52,570 bases of DNA. It comes from Vibrio sp. UBA2441 (lineage in GTDB: Bacteria > Pseudomonadota > Gammaproteobacteria > Enterobacterales > Vibrionaceae). Position 1 is the stretch's first letter. Every line of letters begins with the position of its first letter. The stretch is taken from contig DDQN01000074.1 in the NCBI GenBank assembly GCA_002342685.1, forward strand, positions 1 through 52,570. Reading direction: 5' to 3'. Under the pieces are notes generated by a model that worked only from the letters and a program-made list of their open reading frames with translations, made no database searches and was not told the DNA's origin. Of the stretch, positions 52,432 to 52,570 are shown one piece after another. Position numbers and translations under genes: made by a program.

Positions 52432-52494
52432 GGTCGCCCACTTCAACGAGAAAGCTGAAAAGCTTAAAAGTAATAAATTACTTATCATTGAAGT

Positions 52495-52570
52495 TGCTCT
52501 TTAACAATTTAAACCTATCAATCTGTGTGGGCACTCGTTGATGAAAATCAAAAAAAAGATTTCTTCGGAA
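52495..52570 (+). other. rrn leader with boxA antitermination site
   Basis: TGCTCTTTAACAA at 52495-52507 is the conserved rrn boxA, where Nus factors load to prevent early termination. The sequence after it matches the leader just ahead of 16S rRNA in Vibrio. The 16S gene itself lies beyond the window. Confidence 0.85.

Overview
The window reads as chromosomal backbone of a Vibrio species (Vibrionaceae, Gammaproteobacteria). Protein sequences and gene order match Vibrio cluster by cluster: vexRAB-rep-cytochrome c5-tRNAs, gor-rlmJ-prlC-asnC, uspA-ftnA-uspB-yhiN, crcB to tsrA, uvrD-Csr RNA-rarD-recQ, and gppA-rhlB/trxA-rho/ubiD-fre. Two perfect ParB-binding parS sites 3.1 kb apart and an rRNA operon promoter at the right edge place it near the replication origin of the main chromosome. 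No insertion sequence, integrase, prophage or CRISPR array was seen.

Layout. 1-5241 (- strand): ubiK, then the RND efflux operon vexR-vexA-vexB with a perfect 18-bp TetR-type operator. 5422-8857: Rep helicase, cytochrome c5, and a tRNA cluster (Arg-CCG, then His-GTG/Pro-TGG twice) followed by a decayed Pro-like remnant. 9590-15128: a complete peptide-type ABC importer (fused double ATPase, binding protein, two permeases). 15252-25312: a SPOR-like secreted protein, gor, rlmJ, prlC, asnC, a large periplasmic-sensing GGDEF/EAL protein, and rsmJ. 25430-29490: a cysteine- and lysine-rich small protein, uspA, ftnA, uspB, a flavoprotein, and the crcB fluoride channel. 29496-34025: parS, aminopeptidase P, a LysR regulator divergent from a drug-efflux MFS gene that carries the second parS inside its coding sequence, and tsrA. 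34078-36497 (- strand): a four-gene bufferin (MNIO RiPP) operon. 36789-42900: uvrD, a CsrB-family RNA with a perfect VarA/GacA box, rarD, recQ and a DUF3630 gene. 43081-46642: the preQ0 transporter yhhQ behind a preQ1-I-like riboswitch, gppA and rhlB. 46755-52178: trxA, rho, an exported unknown protein, ubiD, a small ferredoxin and fre. 52200-52570: rrn promoters P1 and P2 and the boxA leader; 16S begins beyond the window.

How it fits together. Most genes are housekeeping: DNA repair (rep, uvrD, recQ), RNA modification and turnover (rlmJ, rsmJ, rhlB, rho), quinone synthesis (ubiK, ubiD, fre), redox and iron (gor, trxA, cytochrome c5, ftnA) and stress (uspA, uspB, gppA). The most interesting accessory content is the bufferin operon (a predicted copper-binding modified peptide and its maturation enzymes), the VarA-Csr-type regulatory RNA, the GGDEF/EAL protein inserted in an otherwise conserved housekeeping block, and the silencer tsrA. 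Several reported starts were moved to internal codons where a Shine-Dalgarno sequence or family length supports them; these choices are stated in the entries.
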